DNA from: Hepatocystis sp. ex Piliocolobus tephrosceles
Taxonomy: Eukaryota; Apicomplexa; Aconoidasida; Haemosporida; Plasmodiidae
Direction: 5' to 3'
Length of the DNA: 10,000 nt
NCBI GenBank assembly: GCA_902459845.2
Contig: CABPSV020000457.1
Coordinates: 1-10,000 of the forward strand
Part shown: positions 6,639 to 10,000 of the stretch, piece by piece
Layout of the letters: every line of letters begins with the position of its first letter
Position numbering within the stretch: position 1 is the stretch's first letter
Position numbers and translations under genes: made by a program
The notes under the pieces: model-generated
Database searches by the model: none
What the model was told of the DNA's origin: nothing
Seen by the model: the letters and a program-made list of their open reading frames with translations, nothing else

Positions 6639-8237
6639 TTACACATTAGACCTTTGTCGAGGGGCACACCTAATTATGTCATCAACTCTAAGTATCATTT
6701 CGACGGCCTCCGTAGCAGAAGTCAATTGTGACAATTTAGAATTGTAAGATTCATATATACCCAGTTCCATTATATTACCAACATCTCCTTTGTTTATATC
6801 TATACCTGCGTATTTATTTCCTTTAGTATGTTGTGCTCTAATCTTACTAACAATTTCTGAACTGTCAAATCCTCCATTATCTAATATATATATTGGTATT
6901 TGTCTTAATGCTTTTGCATATGCTTCTATTGCTAAACTTTTTTTTCCTTCAACTGTTCGAGCTAAATTATCAACTGCGTTACTCATTAACATTTCAGAAC
7001 AACCAGCTCCTAAAACAACTCTATTATCTTTTAAAGTTTCTGACAAAACAGCTAATGCATCATGTAAAGATCGTTCACTTTCTTCTAGTATATGCATAGA
7101 TGCACCTCTAAGTATAATTGTACAAGCTCCATTTTTTTTACAACCAGAAAAACGTATTAACTTATCTTCTCCTATAATAATTTCTTCAATTTTATCACAG
7201 TGTCCTAATTTTATATTTAAATTTTTTTCAAAAGTAGAAGCTATTTCAGCATCTAAACAACTAGCTAATCTTTCCATACCATCAAAATCACTATGTTCAA
7301 TCGTCATAACTTTATTTTCTCTAAATATTTGTTCAGGATAATTATAAATTAATTGACGATTAATAAAAACATTACATCCATGTGCAATAATACTTTCAAC
7401 TTTATTTTTCATTTTTTGTTTTTCTTCATTTTCCAAATCTTGAATAGCTTCAAAACTATTTGCACTTATTTTTGTTCCATAAATTTTTACTTTATCTGTA
7501 TCCATAGGTGTATTTGCAACCATAATTTTACAATCAGTTAATGTTTTAGGTTGATTTATACCTATTCTTTTTTCTAATATAAAACCTTCTTCTAAATATG
7601 AATCTTTTATAGTTGCTCCTGTTTTTTTAATTATTTGTATTAAATCTAAATTTAATGTATCTTTAATTCTTAATATTGCATCAACAGCTAATTGTGAAAA
7701 ATGTTCTTTTTCATGTGTTAATAATTTAGAAGATAATGTTGTTCTAGCTATTTTTAGCATATCTTGCTTAAATGTCTCTGACTCCATATTATGACTAAAA
7801 CAAGATTGTAATAAAGCCTCTCTTGCTACTTCTAATGCCATACGAAAACCATCGCATATAATTTGTGGATGAATTTTATTTTCTATCAATACTTCTGCAT
7901 TTCTCAACATTTCAGCTGCTAACACAACAACACCTGTTGTACCATCACCACATTTATTATCCTGTTGCATACTTACATCAACTAATATTTTAGAAACTGG
8001 GTTATCTAACCAAACTGATTTCAAAATTGTTGCACCATCATTGGTTACTGTATGTTGATGATTTCTTGCTCCTTCAGGGTTTAATGGCATTAATATTTTA
8101 TCCAATCCTCTAGGCCCTAATGTACTTTTCACTAAATCTCCTACTGCTATAGCTCCTACAAAATATTGTAGTCTAGCGATTTCTCCTTTGTCTTCTTGTG
8201 CGCCTTGTTTAAGGACATCAGGCATAACAGTATGCAT
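6639..8237 (-). CDS. CCT2: T-complex protein 1 subunit beta (TRiC/CCT chaperonin)
   Basis: A complete 532-residue group II chaperonin subunit. CCT2 is one of eight paralogues in the double-ring, ATP-driven cytosolic chaperonin that folds actin, tubulin and many other proteins. The equatorial domain shows DLVKSTLGPRGLDKIL (34-49), TNDGATIL (65-72) and GDGTT (97-101), the ATP and Mg-binding motifs. Subunit-specific CCT2 signatures are clear: KIHPQ (121-125), TTLSSKLLTH (166-175), GINQPK (226-231), ANTPMDTDK (241-249), FINRQLIYNYPEQ (291-303), IGEDKLIRFSG (355-365), SERSLHDAL (388-396), LGAGCSEMLM (409-418) and AGID (477-480), with RVDDII (517-522) near the end. Length matches human CCT2 (535). 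A few extra residues sit at about 52-63 before TNDGAT relative to the human protein. The chosen ATG at 8237 follows an intron acceptor directly. MHTVMPDVLKQGAQEDKGE aligns with the normal CCT2 N-terminus, so no coding sequence need be missing. It converges with the EMC5-like gene. Confidence 0.97.
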   Translation of the reverse strand: MHTVMPDVLKQGAQEDKGEIARLQYFVGAIAVGDLVKSTLGPRGLDKILMPLNPEGARNHQHTVTNDGATILKSVWLDNPVSKILVDVSMQQDNKCGDGTTGVVVLAAEMLRNAEVLIENKIHPQIICDGFRMALEVAREALLQSCFSHNMESETFKQDMLKIARTTLSSKLLTHEKEHFSQLAVDAILRIKDTLNLDLIQIIKKTGATIKDSYLEEGFILEKRIGINQPKTLTDCKIMVANTPMDTDKVKIYGTKISANSFEAIQDLENEEKQKMKNKVESIIAHGCNVFINRQLIYNYPEQIFRENKVMTIEHSDFDGMERLASCLDAEIASTFEKNLNIKLGHCDKIEEIIIGEDKLIRFSGCKKNGACTIILRGASMHILEESERSLHDALAVLSETLKDNRVVLGAGCSEMLMSNAVDNLARTVEGKKSLAIEAYAKALRQIPIYILDNGGFDSSEIVSKIRAQHTKGNKYAGIDINKGDVGNIMELGIYESYNSKLSQLTSATEAVEMILRVDDIIRCAPRQRSNV

Positions 8238-8259
8238 CTGTAAAAAAAAAAAGAAAAAG

Positions 8260-8309
<50 letters not shown>

Positions 8310-8372
8310 TTCGTATTGTTAGTACTTCGTACCTATGCGCATAGCATTCGTACGGGGATAACTCAGACATAC
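8238..8372 (-). other. Probable intron immediately upstream of the CCT2 start codon
   Basis: Read on the minus strand, the segment begins GTATGT (8372-8367) and contains TACTAAC (8324-8318). It has a long pyrimidine tract with 48 T (8307-8260) and ends TTTACAG (8238), one base before the CCT2 ATG. Its length of 135 nt is typical for Plasmodium. Upstream of the donor, a minus-strand ATG at 8420-8418 is in frame across the junction (16 codons, MICIYIYIGHIASVNN). That peptide is largely a translated (TA)n repeat, so a 5' UTR intron is more likely than a coding first exon. Confidence 0.6.
8260..8307. repeat. Poly(A) tract, 48 nt (pyrimidine tract of the CCT2 upstream intron)
   Basis: 48 uninterrupted A on the plus strand, extended towards CCT2 by A-runs broken by two G. 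On the minus strand this forms the polypyrimidine tract between TACTAAC and the TACAG acceptor. Confidence 0.95.
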
Positions 8373-8899
8373 GTTATTCACCGAAGCGATATGTCCTATA
8401 TATATATATATACATATCATAACTTTTTATTTTTATTTATTTATTTTATTTTTATTTTTATTTATTTTTTTTTTTTTCAGGACATTTAACACGCTATAAC
8501 AATTACACAAGTGAAAGTTACAATAAAAGGATTCTTCTTTACAGAAATGCATCCACACTTAATATATGTACCTACATGTAAACGCATGTATATATATATA
8601 TTACTCACCTTTTTTTAAAACGGAAAAAAAAAAAATATATATGACTTTATGATCAAAAAAAAGTAAATTATTACAGATTAGTAATCTTCCTATAGGAGTA
8701 ACTTTTTGTTAAATCTTTTATTTAAGTATACCTTATCAATTTTTGTTAATAATTTTTTTTTTTTTTTTATAGTTTGGTTAATATTGTTTTTTTTTTTTTT
8801 TTTTTGGATATTATTTTTGTAAATACTTTTTTAATTTTTTTTTAACTGTTTAGCAGTACATATATATAATAAATATGAATGAAAAATAAACCTAGGTTA

Positions 8900-8900
<1 letters not shown>

Positions 8901-8948
<48 letters not shown>
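8901..8948. repeat. Poly(A) tract, 48 nt
   Basis: 48 uninterrupted A about 500 bp upstream of the CCT2 upstream exon, the fourth tract in the window of exactly this length. Confidence 0.95.
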
Positions 8949-8949
<1 letters not shown>

Positions 8950-9331
8950 AAGTGATAACTGAATTAAAAATAAACTAAATGGAGAGTAATAAAATGCTGT
9001 TAATTAATGGGTATATCGTGACTTAATGTACTTACATAAGTAAAAAAAATAAATACACAAATAAATGTAAGTAAATAAATAAATAAATAAAATAATAAAA
9101 TATTTTTTTTTAACTGTTTAAATGGGAACATGAAGAAAAAATAAATAATTTGGAAAGAAAATATATACCCAACAAAAATTAGTCAACATGTTTACGTGCT
9201 TTGCGTACATATATATTTATACATCCATGCATATATGTATGTAACATTTTTTTTTTTTTTTGTTATAGTCAATAAACACTTTTTTCTAATTCTTTAATTC
9301 TTTTTATTTTATATTTTATAATTTTTTATTT

Positions 9332-9370
9332 TTTTATGCTACTCCTAACAATTTAAAAAGTAGCATAAAA
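9332..9370. other. Perfect 12-bp hairpin with 15-nt loop
   Basis: TTTTATGCTACT (9332-9343) pairs without mismatch with AGTAGCATAAAA (9359-9370); an extra T-G pair is possible outside. The loop is CCTAACAATTTAAAA. The arm includes ATGCTACT, so it is not a plain AT palindrome. A second hairpin, GACAACT/AGTTGTT around ACGTTG, lies at 9433-9452. The first ends 14 bp before the putative start codon at 9385, so on a plus-strand transcript it would sit in the 5' UTR. Confidence 0.6.
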
Positions 9371-9384
9371 GAGACCTAAGCACT

Positions 9385-9408
9385 ATGCATAAACAAGGTG
9401 ATACCAAG
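9385..9408 (+). CDS. Putative tiny first coding exon of a gene continuing beyond the window
   Basis: ATG followed by seven codons (MHKQGDTK) ends exactly at AAG/GTAAGT, the ideal eukaryotic donor, in phase 0 at 9408/9409. The surrounding 80 bp is less AT-rich than its neighbours. Short first exons followed by an intron are common in Plasmodium. I tested acceptors at about 9467, 9592, 9763 and 9916; each leads to a short frame with no protein-like content or to a T-run, so the second exon is probably beyond 10000. The product cannot be named from eight residues. Confidence 0.35.
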
Positions 9409-9929
9409 GTAAGTCAAAAAGGCATAAACACAGACAACTACGTTGAGTTGTTAAATACCTCCATGTAGATCTTTTTAATATATATATATATTACGTATGT
9501 ATATAAATACATAAATTTTATTTTCCACGCATAAAAGAAACAAAAACATAATAAGTGTTCATATAAAATAACAAAGAGTTTGTAACTAACTAGACCTTCT
9601 TTACAATGCATAATATGTACGCATATATATTATATAAACATATGTATATAACAATTTAAATTATTCAATCAGTTATCAAAATTAAGCAATTTGATAAGTC
9701 ATTAATAAAATGTTAAAGCTTTACTAAAAAAAAAGAAAAAGAAATAAAAGAGTGCTTATAGCAGTACGTACGTACGTATGTATGTATGTATGTATGTACA
9801 TATGTGTTTGTGTGTGTGTGTGTGTCAATGGTATTTAAAAAAAACGGTATAACATATTATTCATTTTAACTAATCTTAATAAATTATAATTTAATCGTAT
9901 ATGTTAAAAATCACAGATTTCACTAAGAG

Positions 9930-9962
<33 letters not shown>

Positions 9963-10000
9963 ACGTAAGTGCATATATACATATATTTATACATAGTTTA
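9409..10000. other. Gene-free AT-rich end of window (possibly an intron)
   Basis: No open frame of note on either strand. It contains a hairpin at 9433-9452, a (TA)n run near 9480, the GTAC/GTAT and TG repeats at 9764-9825, and poly(T) at 9932-9958. If the exon at 9385 is real, this is its first intron. Confidence 0.6.
9764..9825. repeat. Compound microsatellite (GTAC)n-(GTAT)n-(TG)n
   Basis: Several GTAC units change to GTAT units, then after a short ACATATGTGTT junction to about ten TG dinucleotides. This is one point-mutated tetramer array followed by a dinucleotide array, typical of intergenic or intronic DNA. Confidence 0.9.

Larger units (their letters stand above)
8421..9384. other. 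Divergent intergenic region upstream of CCT2
   Basis: No coding region seen. It contains T-rich runs at 8431-8477, a 10-bp palindrome TCCTATAGGA (8688-8697), a small stem ATTAC/GTAAT (8670-8685), poly(T) stretches at 8753-8805, poly(A) at 8901-8948 (48 nt), AATAAATAAATA-type sequence around 9070-9090, and a strong hairpin at 9332-9370. It should hold the CCT2 promoter (minus) and, if the mini-exon at 9385 is real, a plus-strand promoter as well. Confidence 0.7.

Noticed and set aside
6401..6747. Plus-strand ICTF and YIYL repeat frames
   Set aside because: Translation of the 12-bp TGTACA array (period divisible by three), partly antisense to CCT2.
6790..7541. Plus-strand frames of 183, 68 and 62 codons
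   Set aside because: Antisense shadows of the well-supported CCT2 gene.
8307..8489. Plus-strand 60-codon frame and the poly(T)-CAG acceptor-like site at 8480
   Set aside because: The frame is a mix of the CCT2 upstream exon/intron read antisense and (TA)n or T-runs. No matching donor or protein-like exon is visible.

Overview
The window looks like nuclear DNA of a malaria parasite (Plasmodium). The evidence is the extreme A+T content, dozens of long poly(A)/poly(T) and (TA)n tracts, an asparagine-rich low-complexity insert inside a protein, short AT-rich introns with GTAAGA/GTATGT-type donors, and two proteins that are plainly eukaryotic (CCT2 and an EMC5/MMGT-like protein). The species cannot be fixed from the sequence. 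There are no bacterial signals, mobile elements, CRISPR arrays or tRNA/rRNA genes that I can see.

Layout from left to right. (1) 171-1154, minus strand: a 327-residue protein with a mitochondrial-type N-terminus, an Asn/Ser repeat, a conserved-looking C-terminal half and one membrane segment. (2) 1155-3006: a divergent intergenic region with homopolymers, a GC-richer island near 1741-1803 and a minisatellite just before the next gene. (3) 3007-3264, plus strand: an 85-residue protein of unknown function with a GRPRK motif. (4) 3265-4782: intergenic DNA with a pentamer satellite, a 61-nt poly(A), a 13-bp tandem array and two unusually good hairpins. (5) 4783-5804, plus strand: a four-exon gene that no single open frame reveals. 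Joined, it encodes about 120 residues with two membrane segments and resembles EMC5/MMGT1 of the ER membrane protein complex. (6) 5805-6638: the shared 3' region of two convergent genes, with a ten-copy 12-bp TGTACA/AATAAA array. (7) 6639-8237, minus strand: CCT2, the beta subunit of the TRiC/CCT cytosolic chaperonin, complete and well conserved. (8) 8238-8372: a probable intron immediately upstream of the CCT2 ATG, with GTATGT, TACTAAC and TACAG elements. (9) 8421-10000: an intergenic region with a 12-bp perfect hairpin, closely followed by what looks like a tiny first coding exon (9385-9408, with a GTAAGT donor) of a plus-strand gene that continues outside the window.

The genes do not form a pathway: mitochondrial membrane, ER membrane insertase and cytosolic protein folding are separate jobs. 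The first two genes and the CCT2/9385 pair are divergent and may share promoters. EMC5 and CCT2 converge on one short 3' region. Several homopolymers are exactly 48 nt long, which may be an assembly artefact, so tract lengths should be treated with caution. I found no convincing evidence of a wholly new system. The best leads are the CCT2 upstream intron, the hairpin plus mini-exon at 9332-9408, and the hairpin at 4111-4161.
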